From positions 1-43,902 of the forward strand of contig DAIDGQ010000033.1 in NCBI GenBank assembly GCA_027452215.1: DNA of 43,902 bases, in the 5' to 3' direction. How positions within the stretch are numbered: position 1 is the first letter of the stretch; every line of letters begins with the position of its first letter. Origin of the DNA: Granulicella sp. (GTDB taxonomy: Bacteria; Acidobacteriota; Terriglobia; Terriglobales; Acidobacteriaceae). The notes below the pieces were generated by a model. It had not been told where the DNA came from and did not search any database. It saw nothing but the letters and a program-made list of their open reading frames with translations. The position numbers and the translations under genes were made by a program. Positions 26,258 to 35,965 of the stretch are shown piece by piece.

Positions 26258-27313
26258 ATGACCGCTGAAAGCAAATACCGAATGCCCGCGGAGTGGGCTC
26301 CCCATGCAGCAACATGGATTGCCTGGCCGCATAATCCAGAGGATTGGCCCAACAAATTTCAGCCGATCCCGTGGGTGTATTGCGAGATCGTAAGGCATCT
26401 CTCACAGGTCGAGGACGTACACATCCTCGTGAATGACGAGGGCGACCAGAGGCGCGCTCTCAACATGCTGCGACGCCAGGGCTCGAATGCGGCGCGACTG
26501 CACTTTCATTGCTGGCGCACGGACCGGGTCTGGCTGCGCGACTCCGGACCAATCTTCGTAAAGAACCATGAGGGAGTTGCGCTGACGAATTGGAAGTTCA
26601 ATGCGTGGGCGAAGTATGACAACTGGCGCAACGATGACCTGATTCCGAAGCACGTAGCCAAGCTCCACGGCATGACCAGCTTTGAACCAACCGTGACCCT
26701 CGCCGATGGCAAGACGCGACGACTGGTACTCGAGGGAGGGTCGATCGACACCAATGGCGAAGGCGTTTTATTGACGACCGAGGAGTGCCTCCTGAGCGAC
26801 ATACAGCAGCGCAATCCCGGCGTCAGTCGCGAGCAGTTGGAGCAGGCCTTCGCCGAATATCTTGGAATCGAAAAGGTGATCTGGCTCAATCGAGGATGCG
26901 CTGGCGATGACACCCACGGGCATGTCGATGACATCTCGCGCTTCGTTGGCGTGAATACAATCCTCACCGCGGTCGAACATAATACGGCAGACGAGAACCA
27001 TCTGCCGCTCGCAGAGAACCTCGAGCGGCTCCACGCGGCACGCAATCTAAAGGGGCGTCCCTTCACGATCAAGACGCTGCCGATGCCCGCCCCAGTCATC
27101 TTTGAGGGGCAGCGTCTCCCGGCCAGCTATGCGAATTTTTACATTGCAAATGACCTGGTTCTCGTGCCGACATTCAACGATCCCAACGACCGGATCGCCC
27201 TCAATACGCTCGCTGAATGCTTCCCTGATCGCACCGTGACTGGCATTCACTGCACCGACTTTATCTGGGGCCTGGGCGCGCTCCATTGCATGACCCAGCA
27301 GGAGCCCGCATGA
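26258..27313 (+). CDS. aguA: agmatine deiminase
   Basis: This 351-aa PPAD-family enzyme converts agmatine to N-carbamoylputrescine and ammonia. It starts MPAEWAPHAATWIAWPHNPEDW, has WLRDSGPIFV, the catalytic segment GDDTHGHVDDISRFV, FNDPNDRIAL and the active-site Cys344 in GLGALHCMTQQEP. I use the ATG at 26258 because the family begins there; a much longer frame overlaps the DUF3455 gene. The stop overlaps the ATG of the next ORF (ATGA, 27310-27313). Confidence 0.94.
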   Translation: MTAESKYRMPAEWAPHAATWIAWPHNPEDWPNKFQPIPWVYCEIVRHLSQVEDVHILVNDEGDQRRALNMLRRQGSNAARLHFHCWRTDRVWLRDSGPIFVKNHEGVALTNWKFNAWAKYDNWRNDDLIPKHVAKLHGMTSFEPTVTLADGKTRRLVLEGGSIDTNGEGVLLTTEECLLSDIQQRNPGVSREQLEQAFAEYLGIEKVIWLNRGCAGDDTHGHVDDISRFVGVNTILTAVEHNTADENHLPLAENLERLHAARNLKGRPFTIKTLPMPAPVIFEGQRLPASYANFYIANDLVLVPTFNDPNDRIALNTLAECFPDRTVTGIHCTDFIWGLGALHCMTQQEPA

Positions 27314-27648
27314 TCTCCGCATCCACCGCAACACCATGGCCCCCACCACCCGACATCGAATCGATTCGCGAGTTGGTACGAGCGGCGGACCCCGAAGGTC
27401 ACCTCGCAGACGGCGCGCATGCAGACGAGTATGAACCTGAAGAAGAGAAGATTCTCGCCGCGATCCAGCATCTTCCGACCACGGAACTACTTGCAACAAC
27501 CACGTTGCCCTTGATTGCAGCGGTCTGGCAATCGAGCTTCGTGCTCGATGATGCGGCGATGCTGGAACGGCACCCCGTCCTGCTTGCGTTGGCGCAACAG
27601 ATCGAGCGCTTCTTTGGGCCTGAAGCGTCTCCGCAGGTACGCTGGTAG
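27310..27648 (+). CDS. small acidic protein, DUF1871-like, translationally coupled to aguA
   Basis: This 112-aa protein starts in the aguA stop (ATGA). The pattern IRELVRAADPEGHL...ADEYEPEEEKILAAIQ resembles small proteins of the DUF1871 type (DP-GLL--GAP-DEY). The second half ends LAQQIERFFGPEASPQVRW. It has no Cys, membrane helix or signal. Coupling to aguA suggests coexpression with putrescine synthesis; the role is unknown. Confidence 0.75.
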   Translation: MISASTATPWPPPPDIESIRELVRAADPEGHLADGAHADEYEPEEEKILAAIQHLPTTELLATTTLPLIAAVWQSSFVLDDAAMLERHPVLLALAQQIERFFGPEASPQVRW

Positions 27649-27711
27649 CCGATCAACGTTTCATGGAACTCGATCCAACAAACCTCCGTATCGGATAGGC
27701 AGAGACCTCCT

Positions 27712-28822
<1,111 letters not shown>

Positions 28823-28939
28823 TCTGCATTGCGGGGGCTGTGGTGCAAATATCCTGAGCGCAGTAAGCATCACATGGTGAGTCGAAGAATGCGGCAGTCG
28901 TTTTCCGGACAAATAGATTTCCTTAGCGAGAGGAGCATC

Positions 28940-29713
28940 ATGGCGGGTCGTTTAGAGGGCAAAGTTGCGGTAATTACAGGTGCTGGTTCGGGCATTGGAC
29001 AGGCCATTGCGGAGCGACTGGCCCTGGAGGGCGCGGACTGCGTGATCGATTACGTCGTCCAGCCCGAGGAGGCTCAGGCTACCGTTGCAAAGATCTCCGC
29101 AGCAGGCGGCAAGTCTGTGCCGGTGCAGGCCGACGTATCCGTGCTGGCGGACTGCACGAAGCTGATTGAGCAGGCCTGGACGCAGCTTGGATCGTGCGAC
29201 ATCCTTGTGAACAACGCCGGCATCGAACGCTCGGCAGACTTCGTCGACGTGACCGAGGCCGATTTTGACGCTGTCCTTGGCGTGAACTTAAAGGGCGCAT
29301 TTTTTCTAACTCAGGCATTTGTACGCAGGCTGAAAGACGCCAGGAAACCGGGGCGCGTCATCAATATCTCCTCCGTACATGAAGACATGGTCTTCCCCCA
29401 TTTTTCAACATACTGCGCGAGCAAGGGTGCCATGCGCATGTTGATGCGCGACCTCGCAGTGGAGCTTGGGCCGCTCGGTATTACCGTAAATAACATTGCG
29501 CCCGGAGCCATCAACACTCCGATCAACAAGTCACTGCTTGCGGACAAACCGAAGCTCGACGCATTACTCGCCAATATTCCGCTGGGACGCCTTGGCGAAC
29601 CCGGAGAAGTTGCCGGAGTCGCTGCGTTTCTCGCTTCAGACGACGGAGCGTATGTGACAGGCAGCACCTACTTCCTCGACGGCGGATTGATCCGGAACTA
29701 TCACGAGCAGTAG
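28940..29713 (+). CDS. short-chain dehydrogenase/reductase, glucose 1-dehydrogenase-like
   Basis: This 257-aa SDR has the NAD(P)-binding TGAGSGIG (13-20), NNAG (91-94), catalytic Ser144/Ser145 and YxxxK Tyr158-Lys162 (YCASK). The C-terminal TGSTYFLDGGLIRNY is typical of the FabG/glucose 1-dehydrogenase branch. Substrate is unknown. The ATG at 28940 has AGAGGAG at 5-nt spacing, so the longer upstream frame is not used. It is transcribed toward the decayed hydrolase and coaBC. Confidence 0.92.
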   Translation: MAGRLEGKVAVITGAGSGIGQAIAERLALEGADCVIDYVVQPEEAQATVAKISAAGGKSVPVQADVSVLADCTKLIEQAWTQLGSCDILVNNAGIERSADFVDVTEADFDAVLGVNLKGAFFLTQAFVRRLKDARKPGRVINISSVHEDMVFPHFSTYCASKGAMRMLMRDLAVELGPLGITVNNIAPGAINTPINKSLLADKPKLDALLANIPLGRLGEPGEVAGVAAFLASDDGAYVTGSTYFLDGGLIRNYHEQ

Positions 29714-29722
29714 TCCACAGCG

Positions 29723-30024
29723 CACGACCGGAATCGTAACGTAGCTGGCCTCGCCCGGCATGTGCCAGCTGCGTTGCGTGGCCTTCTGACGGTCGTAAGG
29801 CCTCGCATCGAAGACATTCGGTACAAAATTCGGCGCGTTGCGATCGGAGAGCAGAAAGAGCTTGGCCTAATCCGCCCCATGACACGATGGCCCGGCAGGA
29901 CGACCTGGTTCACTGTGGGCAAACCAAAGCTGTACGTCAGCGGCTTGTCGGGAGCAACGGCTTCGGGATACTCGAAGCTTGTGCAATAACGACCCCGAAA
30001 GATGTACGGGCCCTGGAAGGAATA
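29723..30024 (-). pseudogene. decayed C-terminus of a CocE/X-Pro dipeptidyl-peptidase-type hydrolase
   Basis: On the minus strand one frame (from 30024) reads GPYIFRGRYCTSFEYPEAVA then PLTYSFGLPTVNQVVLPGHR, the jelly-roll C-terminal domain pattern of CocE/X-Pro acyl hydrolases. Near 29852 similarity moves to another frame: LSDRNAPNFVPNVFDARP, then KATQRSWHMPGEASYVTIPV down to 29723. The family has FPLYDRNPQTFVPNIF here, so one base appears lost. A TGA (30027-30025) bounds the fragment upstream and no start or catalytic part is left; coaBC ends 29 bp away. Only about 100 codons of a roughly 600-aa protein survive. Homology is from memory of the family. Confidence 0.72.
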
Positions 30025-30052
30025 TCAGGGGTGGAGAGCGGAGTTTGGTGGC

Positions 30053-31264
30053 CTAACTCGGTTGCAGTGAGCTCCGCCGCTGCAAGCGCAAAGCGACTAC
30101 CCCGTCGAGTATCCGGGTTGCGATTCTATCCTTCGAAGCTGCGGGCAATGGCACTGCTCCTTCATCCGTGATGAAGACACCGGCATTGCGATCCGAGTCG
30201 AACCCTAGATCAGAGTGAGTTATGTCGTTTAGAACGATAGCGTCAGCGCCCTTGCGATGAAGCTTCTCCCTCGCGCGCTCAACATCAAGCCCCATCTCTG
30301 CCGCGAAGGCGATGACGAGCGTACCTGCGCGACGATGGTCGACCACGCTCCGGACGATGTCTTCAGTCGGCTCCAGTTCAAGGGTCAGCGGTCCATCGCG
30401 ATGTATCTTGTTCTGCGAAATCTGGCTGACCCGAAAGTCGGCGACAGCAGCGGCCTTGATGACGATCGTCACCTCAGGCAGTCGCGTGAGCACGGCCCCC
30501 TGCATCTCCTCCGCGGTGCTAACATTGACAACCTCGCAGTGTGTCGGCGGTAGCAGCGCTGTGGCCGCAGAGACGAGGATCACGCGAGCACCGCGACGCT
30601 CCGCAGCCGCAGCGAGTGCGTAGCCCATCTTCCCGCTCGATCGATTGCCCAGAAAGCGGACTGGATCGATGGGCTCCCGTGTACCACCGGCCGTAATCAG
30701 GATTGTCTCACCGGCGAGATCGCGAACAGGATGCAACCGATCAAGCACAGCGCGAACAATCGTATCCGTCTCAGCGAGTCGACCGTCCCCGGTCATGCCG
30801 CAGGCCAGATAGCCGCTCTCCGACGCGACAATCGTGTGGCCGCGCTGTTCCAGCGCCAGCAAATTCGCACGCGTCACAGCATGATTCGCCATGTTCACAT
30901 TCATCGCAGGGGCGAGGACCACAGGAGCTTGGGTAGCAAGGTAGGTCGTGCTCAGGAAGTCGTCAGCGAGTCCGTGCGCAAGCTTCGCCAGCGTGTTCGC
31001 CGTGGCTGGAGCGATGAGCAGCGCATCAGCCCATTGTGCTTGCGCAATGTGCTCGATGACGTCACTCGCGTCCGGCGATTCCCAAAGGTCCGTGAAGACT
31101 TCGTGCCCGGTCAACGAAGCGAACGTCAACGGCCGAATGAACTCCTGCGCAGACCGGGTCATGATGACGCGAACATCAACGCCCCTCCGCTGCAATTCGC
31201 GAACAAGCTCTGCAGATTTGTACGCAGCGATGCCGCCACACACTCCGAGCAGGACGTTAGGCAT
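30053..31264 (-). CDS. coaBC: bifunctional phosphopantothenoylcysteine decarboxylase/synthase
   Basis: This 403-aa protein makes 4'-phosphopantetheine. The N-terminal CoaC flavoprotein (about 1-185) has GVCGGIAAYK, LLIAPATANT, LAPAMNVNM and the ACGMTGDGRLAE motif with the active-site Cys. The C-terminal CoaB (about 186-403) has ITAGGTREPIDPVRFLGNRS (CTP site) and VIKAAAVADF with AEMG later. It overlaps panC by 8 nt and closes the panB-panC-coaBC operon. The C-terminus ends with a short Arg/Ser tail. Confidence 0.95.
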   Translation of the reverse strand: MPNVLLGVCGGIAAYKSAELVRELQRRGVDVRVIMTRSAQEFIRPLTFASLTGHEVFTDLWESPDASDVIEHIAQAQWADALLIAPATANTLAKLAHGLADDFLSTTYLATQAPVVLAPAMNVNMANHAVTRANLLALEQRGHTIVASESGYLACGMTGDGRLAETDTIVRAVLDRLHPVRDLAGETILITAGGTREPIDPVRFLGNRSSGKMGYALAAAAERRGARVILVSAATALLPPTHCEVVNVSTAEEMQGAVLTRLPEVTIVIKAAAVADFRVSQISQNKIHRDGPLTLELEPTEDIVRSVVDHRRAGTLVIAFAAEMGLDVERAREKLHRKGADAIVLNDITHSDLGFDSDRNAGVFITDEGAVPLPAASKDRIATRILDGVVALRLQRRSSLQPS

Positions 31265-32174
31265 GGGGAGCCTCCATCAAAGCAGGGTCGGGCCGCAGGT
31301 CGCCGGTCGGACGACTTTCGTCCGGGTGCATCTCAAGCAAAACATTGTCGATCAACCGCGTGGACCCGACCCACGCTGCGACGGCAATCAGCGCACCCCG
31401 CGAGGTATCAGCCACAGGCAGCAATGTTGCAGGATCGACAATCGCTGCGTAGTCCACGCGCACCGTTGGATCGGCCGCAAAGATATTGAGCATCGCGCCA
31501 CGCAGCGTCTCAGCGCTACTCTCGCCAGTCTGAACAATCTCCTGCGCAACAACAAGCGCGCGATGCAGAATCAGCGCGCGGCGACGATCCTCGGCAGAGA
31601 GATTGCGGTTACGCGAACTCATCGCAAGGCCGTCTCGCTCCCGGACGATGGGGCAGGCGACAAGATGCACAGGAATGTTTAGGTCACGCACCATCGCCCG
31701 CAGAACAGCAACTTGCGCTGCGTCCTTCTGTCCAAAGTAAGCGCGGTCTGGGCCGACGATATTAAACAGCTTCGAGACCACCGTCGCAACGCCTCGAAAG
31801 TGGCCTGGCCGCGAAGCTCCGTCAAGGCGATCGCCGAGCGCAGCGACCTCCACAAACGTCCTCGCCCCGTCCGGATACATCTCCTCAGCCGATGGAGCGA
31901 AGAGCAGCGCAACACCAGCAGCCTCAAGCTTCTCGCAGTCCTCCTCGAACGTCCGTGGATAGACCTCGAAGTCTTCGCCAGCCGCAAACTGCGTCGGGTT
32001 AACAAAGATGGAAGCCGCCACCACGTCGCACTCGGCAAGCGCACGATGGACCAACGAAAGATGTCCATCATGCAGCGCTCCCATCGTCGGTACCAGGCCA
32101 AGTGTGCGAGTGCTCTTAAGCGCGCGGCACGCTTGCTGCATCTCGCGAATCGTCGTGATGATTTGCATGTTCAT
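31257..32174 (-). CDS. panC: pantoate-beta-alanine ligase
   Basis: This 305-aa enzyme joins pantoate and beta-alanine using ATP to make pantothenate. It has the PTMGALHDGHLSLV motif (HIGH-like), IFVNPTQFAAGEDFEVYPR, FGQKDAAQ and MSSRNRNLS near the KMSKS position. It overlaps panB by 4 nt and coaBC by 8 nt, indicating tight coupling. The final 30 residues are Pro/Asp-rich beyond the usual end. Confidence 0.95.
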   Translation of the reverse strand: MNMQIITTIREMQQACRALKSTRTLGLVPTMGALHDGHLSLVHRALAECDVVAASIFVNPTQFAAGEDFEVYPRTFEEDCEKLEAAGVALLFAPSAEEMYPDGARTFVEVAALGDRLDGASRPGHFRGVATVVSKLFNIVGPDRAYFGQKDAAQVAVLRAMVRDLNIPVHLVACPIVRERDGLAMSSRNRNLSAEDRRRALILHRALVVAQEIVQTGESSAETLRGAMLNIFAADPTVRVDYAAIVDPATLLPVADTSRGALIAVAAWVGSTRLIDNVLLEMHPDESRPTGDLRPDPALMEAPHA

Positions 32175-33085
32175 TTCTTCCCTGTCGCGTGCAGGTCGGC
32201 TGGCTGTTCCTGCGCCTCACGTTGCTCGCGGAGTTCGCGAGGCAGGTGGTAGCTCTCGGCGTCGCCAGGAAACGTGCGGCTCGCAACGTCGTCTCGGTAG
32301 CGCTCGAGCGCGTCGGCAAAAAACGCAGCGCCATCCGCATAGCGGCGCACAAACTTTGCCGGGGGAGAAAACGTAAGGTTGAAAAGATCGTGGAACACGA
32401 GAATCTGGCCGTCGCAGTCAGGACCGGCACCGATCCCGATAGTCGGAATGCCTGCGCGTGCAGTGATCTCCCCAGCCACCTCGCGAGGAATCCCTTCCAG
32501 CACGATCGCCACGGCACCCGCGGCCTCAAGCGCCACCGCGTCCGCATAGAGCTCATCCACTGCTTCAGAGGTCCGTCCCTGCACCCGGTACCCGGACATG
32601 CGATGCACCGATTGCGGAGTGAGCCCGATGTGCGAGACCACCGAAATCTCGGCGTCGGTCAGGCGCCGCACCAGTTCCGCGCGGCGCTGCCCTCCTTCGA
32701 TCTTCACAGCATGCGCGCTGGCCTCCTTGATAAAGCGAGTAGCGTTGCGAATCGCATCCTCCGCGGACGCTTGGTACGAGCCGAAAGGCATGTCCGCGAC
32801 CAGGAAGGCACGCTGCACCCCGCGAGCGACGGCCCGTGTATGGTGCAGCATCTCGTCCATCGTTACCGGAAGGGTGGTGTCGTATCCCAGCACTGCCATC
32901 CCGACGGAATCGCCCACCAGGATCACATCAATGCCTGCCTGGTCGACAAGGCGAGCGGTGGGATAGTCGTACGCTGTGAGCGACGTAATTGCGTGACCGC
33001 AGCGCTTCATTTCGAGGAGGGTCTGCGCTGTCACCGCTGGGACACGCGCGCTTGCCCCGCTATCGCGGAGGGGTGTGAGGCTCAT
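32171..33085 (-). CDS. panB: 3-methyl-2-oxobutanoate hydroxymethyltransferase
   Basis: This 304-aa enzyme makes ketopantoate from alpha-ketoisovalerate and methylene-THF. Marks: SLTAYDYPTARLVDQAGID, LVGDSVGMAVLGYDTTLPVT, KIEGG, HIGLTPQSV and GIGAGPDCDGQILVFHD. A GGAGAG site precedes the ATG, and TATACT (a -10 match) lies about 60 nt further upstream. First gene of panB-panC-coaBC. panD and panE are not in the window. Confidence 0.95.
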   Translation of the reverse strand: MSLTPLRDSGASARVPAVTAQTLLEMKRCGHAITSLTAYDYPTARLVDQAGIDVILVGDSVGMAVLGYDTTLPVTMDEMLHHTRAVARGVQRAFLVADMPFGSYQASAEDAIRNATRFIKEASAHAVKIEGGQRRAELVRRLTDAEISVVSHIGLTPQSVHRMSGYRVQGRTSEAVDELYADAVALEAAGAVAIVLEGIPREVAGEITARAGIPTIGIGAGPDCDGQILVFHDLFNLTFSPPAKFVRRYADGAAFFADALERYRDDVASRTFPGDAESYHLPRELREQREAQEQPADLHATGKK

Positions 33086-33203
33086 GATTCTCTCCAGTGC
33101 CGCTCCGCTCTACCGCCGCGGATGAGGCCCGATCACAGTGAGTATAGCGCTTGACGCCGCCATCTGGCTTTCCTCTGGACGGCGAATCGGCGACAATCGA
33201 GAG

Positions 33204-33461
33204 ATGGAGCTTTTCGTTTATTCAGCCGACTGGTGCCGCGACTGCCGCGAGGCTAAGCGCTTTCTCAACCAGCACTCAATCCCCTACACCGAGATCAACA
33301 TAGAGAAGACCCCCGGCGCAGCCGAACAGGTCATCGCCAATACAGGCAAGCGCGCGATCCCGCAGTTCGTTCTCAACGGCAAATGGATTCAGCCCTACAA
33401 GCCCGGGCAAGGTTTCCTGCATCACGAAATGGAAGAACTCTTCGGCGTAGTCAGATCCTGA
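33204..33461 (+). CDS. glutaredoxin-like protein
   Basis: This 85-aa thioredoxin-fold protein has the redox site WCRDC (Cys11, Cys14), TPGAAEQVIANTGKRAIPQFVLNG with the cis-Pro, and a C-terminal helix HHEMEELFGV. The WCxDC form resembles NrdH/mycoredoxin-type proteins more than classical CPYC glutaredoxin. ATG 33204 is selected, with GAGAG just upstream; an earlier in-frame start gives extra residues without family match. It is divergent from panB and convergent with the ClC gene (16-bp gap). Confidence 0.9.
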   Translation: MELFVYSADWCRDCREAKRFLNQHSIPYTEINIEKTPGAAEQVIANTGKRAIPQFVLNGKWIQPYKPGQGFLHHEMEELFGVVRS

Positions 33462-33477
33462 TTCCTGCGACGAAATC

Positions 33478-35358
33478 CTAGGCTGCCGCGCCCGTCTGAT
33501 CGGGCGGAGGAACATCTTCAGCTTTGGCAACAGGATTTGTCGCCGCAATAGCTGCACTCGCCGCACTGGCACCGAATGGCCACCGCAGGCGCAGCACTCG
33601 TTCGCGGTCGCCTTCGCGATGCACTTCCTCGCTCCTCCCCTTCAGCAGGTCGCTGATCGTCATCACGCCCAGCAGTTTGCCATCTGCGCTCACCACGGGA
33701 TAGGAGGTCAACTTGGACTCCGCCATAATCATCGCGCACGTACGTAACGTATTGAACGGTGACACCGTCTTCGGCTCGCGATTCGCATCGACAGCCAGCG
33801 GACAGCTGAGATCCTCTTTGCGAGCAGCCGCGATCATCTGCGTATGAGTGAGCACCCCCGTCAAATGCCCCTCGCCATCAACCAATGGAAAAATCCGTTG
33901 CCAGTGCGACCACGCTTCGCTGCCACGCGCCTCCATCTTACTGAGCCAATCGGCAGCATCCTTGCGGGTCGCGTTCTCCGGCAGGGCAAACACGCTGGTA
34001 TGCATCGCCTGCGCGACCAGTATCGTCTCCAGCGGGTCAACCCCAAATTCGCGACTCAAATGCAGCCCCCGACGGCTCAGCCCCTCCGTCAACATCGACC
34101 GCGGCATCACCAGCACGCTCACCGCGTAAGCCGCCACGCACGACAGCAGCACCGGCAGCATCAGGCCGCCGTTGTGGGTCAGTTCCAGTGCCAGCATCGC
34201 CGAAGTCAGCGGTGCTCCAATCGCCGCCGACAGCACCGACGTCATCCCGACCAGCACCCACGCACCCGGGCTCATCACCGGCATCAAATGCCCAATCGCC
34301 GCTCCCAGCGCACCTCCGATCACCAGCAGCGGCGCCAGAATACTGCCCGCAGTATTGGACCCCAGAGAGAACGCCCAGATCAGGCTCTTTATGATCAGAA
34401 TCCCTGCCAGAAACTTCCAAGCAGCTTCACCCGAAATCATCTGCTGGATCACGCTGTAGCCGACCCCCAGAGCCTCCGGAAAGATCAATCCGCCCAGCCC
34501 CACCACCAGCCCTCCAATCGCCGGCCACCACATCCAGTGAATGGGAAGGCGCTCAAACATCTGCTCGAAGAAGTGCACCGCCTTGCTAAGCCCTGCCGCC
34601 ACAAATGCCGCGATCACACCCAGCGCAAGTGCCCCAAGCATCGCCGAGTGATACACCGGCGCGCCCGTAGGAACCATCTGCAAAAGACTATGCGGCCCCA
34701 GCAAAAGGCGCCGCACCGCCCCCGCCGTCACACTGGCAATCGCTACCGGAACCAGCGATCGCGGCTTCCACTCGAACAGCAGAATCTCCACCGCCAGCAA
34801 CGTCGCCGACATAGGACAGTTGAACGTCGCAGCGATGCCCGCCGAAGCTCCCGCCACCATCAAAACCGTGCGCTCCGACGCACTCACCGGCAGCAGCTGG
34901 CCAACGATGCTGCCCAGCGCTCCTCCCGTCACAATCACCGGCCCCTCTGCGCCGAACGGACCACCCGACCCGATCGCAATCGCCGTCGCGACCGGCTTCA
35001 ACACCGCCACACGGGGTTGCACCTTGCCTTTATTGAAGACAATATTCTCCACCGCCTCGGGCATGCCGTGACCGCGAACCTTTGGCGAAAGAAACCGCGC
35101 AATCAACCCTACTAGCAGCCCGCCGATAACCGGCATCGGCACCAGCCACCAGTGCCGTCCTGCCTCCCACGGATCTCTCGAGACGAAGCTCCACTTCTGG
35201 AAGTAGAAGATGTTTGTGAAGAGCGCAATCATCTCCAGCAGCGCCCACGCAGCTAACGCGCTCACGGCCCCAAGAACTGATGCCAGGGCGCTCGTGTACA
35301 AAATACGACTGTCTGCCGAGTAATCTCGTAATGCGTCGGCCGGTCCCGGGATCTTCAA
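33478..35358 (-). CDS. ClC chloride channel/antiporter with CBS domains
   Basis: This 626-aa membrane protein has a ClC core (about 20-430, roughly ten or more helices) with selectivity motif GSGGPFGAEGP, where Glu138 is the likely gating glutamate, and later GSNTAGSILAPLLVIGGALG. The cytoplasmic C-terminus has two CBS-like segments (about 445-505 and 515-575, ending SYPVVSADGKLLGVMTISDL), which usually bind adenine nucleotides. It may exchange Cl- for H+. It starts 16 bp after a MarR regulator gene on the same strand, so it is probably regulated with it. Confidence 0.92.
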   Translation of the reverse strand: MKIPGPADALRDYSADSRILYTSALASVLGAVSALAAWALLEMIALFTNIFYFQKWSFVSRDPWEAGRHWWLVPMPVIGGLLVGLIARFLSPKVRGHGMPEAVENIVFNKGKVQPRVAVLKPVATAIAIGSGGPFGAEGPVIVTGGALGSIVGQLLPVSASERTVLMVAGASAGIAATFNCPMSATLLAVEILLFEWKPRSLVPVAIASVTAGAVRRLLLGPHSLLQMVPTGAPVYHSAMLGALALGVIAAFVAAGLSKAVHFFEQMFERLPIHWMWWPAIGGLVVGLGGLIFPEALGVGYSVIQQMISGEAAWKFLAGILIIKSLIWAFSLGSNTAGSILAPLLVIGGALGAAIGHLMPVMSPGAWVLVGMTSVLSAAIGAPLTSAMLALELTHNGGLMLPVLLSCVAAYAVSVLVMPRSMLTEGLSRRGLHLSREFGVDPLETILVAQAMHTSVFALPENATRKDAADWLSKMEARGSEAWSHWQRIFPLVDGEGHLTGVLTHTQMIAAARKEDLSCPLAVDANREPKTVSPFNTLRTCAMIMAESKLTSYPVVSADGKLLGVMTISDLLKGRSEEVHREGDRERVLRLRWPFGASAASAAIAATNPVAKAEDVPPPDQTGAAA

Positions 35359-35373
35359 CGTGCAACTCTCCTA

Positions 35374-35820
35374 CTACGACTTGGGCTGCGATTCTCCCGC
35401 ACTCTGCAAGTCACGCAGCGCACGGATCAAATGGTCACACCGTGGCGCCAGCTCGCTCAGGTGCTCGGCCACCAGACGATTCAAAATGAGCTCTCCTTCA
35501 GGAGTAAGGTGAACCAGCGAACGACGCATGTCTTTCGGATCATTCTCGCGCGCCACCAACCCAGCTCGCTCGGCCCGATCCACCAGCTCAACCGTGCTGT
35601 TGTGTCGAAGAATCATCCGCTCTGCAAGGTACGTAATCGACGCCTGCTGATCCTCGGGCATCGCCGCAATCACCTGCATCAGCTGATATTGCTGTGCCGG
35701 AACGCCGCACCGCTCCGATGCGATCTCGCTGAAATTCAGGAACTTGCGCATCTGGAAGCGGAACTCCGCGAGACTTTTCAAGCGGAACCGCTCTGAACTC
35801 GAATTCGTCTCATCCACCAT
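35374..35820 (-). CDS. MarR-family transcriptional regulator
   Basis: This 148-aa protein has a winged helix-turn-helix: SITYLAERMILRHNSTVELVDRAERAGLV (about 60-88) and the wing region ENDPKDMRRSLVHLTPEGELIL, the classic DxRxxxxxLTxxG pattern. MarR dimers bind short palindromes and are usually released by small ligands. The gene lies immediately upstream of the ClC gene and carries a TATCG-N5-CGATA palindrome at its promoter, pointing to self-regulation. It is divergent from purB. Confidence 0.93.
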   Translation of the reverse strand: MVDETNSSSERFRLKSLAEFRFQMRKFLNFSEIASERCGVPAQQYQLMQVIAAMPEDQQASITYLAERMILRHNSTVELVDRAERAGLVARENDPKDMRRSLVHLTPEGELILNRLVAEHLSELAPRCDHLIRALRDLQSAGESQPKS

Positions 35821-35835
35821 CGGTATTCTCCATTA

Positions 35836-35850
35836 TATCGCAAAACGATA
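35836..35850 (-). promoter_or_regulatory. candidate MarR operator and promoter
   Basis: TATCG (35836-35840) and CGATA (35846-35850) form a perfect inverted repeat with 5-nt spacing. On the minus strand TATAAT overlaps its downstream half and ends 14 nt before the MarR ATG, so a repressor bound here would block RNA polymerase. TATAAT is followed at once by GGAGAA, so if it is the -10 element the transcript would be almost leaderless. The -35 is poor. Confidence 0.6.
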
Positions 35851-35965
35851 GTCTCAGCGGACAACAGTCTAGCCGTGAAACTCGCTACACTAACGCTGGC
35901 GACCTGAAGTCTACGCCACCTTTCCAAAATTTCCTGTAGCCCAGAACACATTCCCCGGAGTTCCC

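Noticed and set aside
28850..28865. TATCCTGAGCGCAGTAAG before the SDR gene as a further copy of the interspersed element
   Set aside because: Only the CCTGAGCGCAG core agrees; the AAGGACCCC end is absent.
29762..29989. Plus-strand 75-codon frame over the decayed hydrolase
   Set aside because: The minus strand carries the recognisable family similarity, so the plus frame is its shadow.
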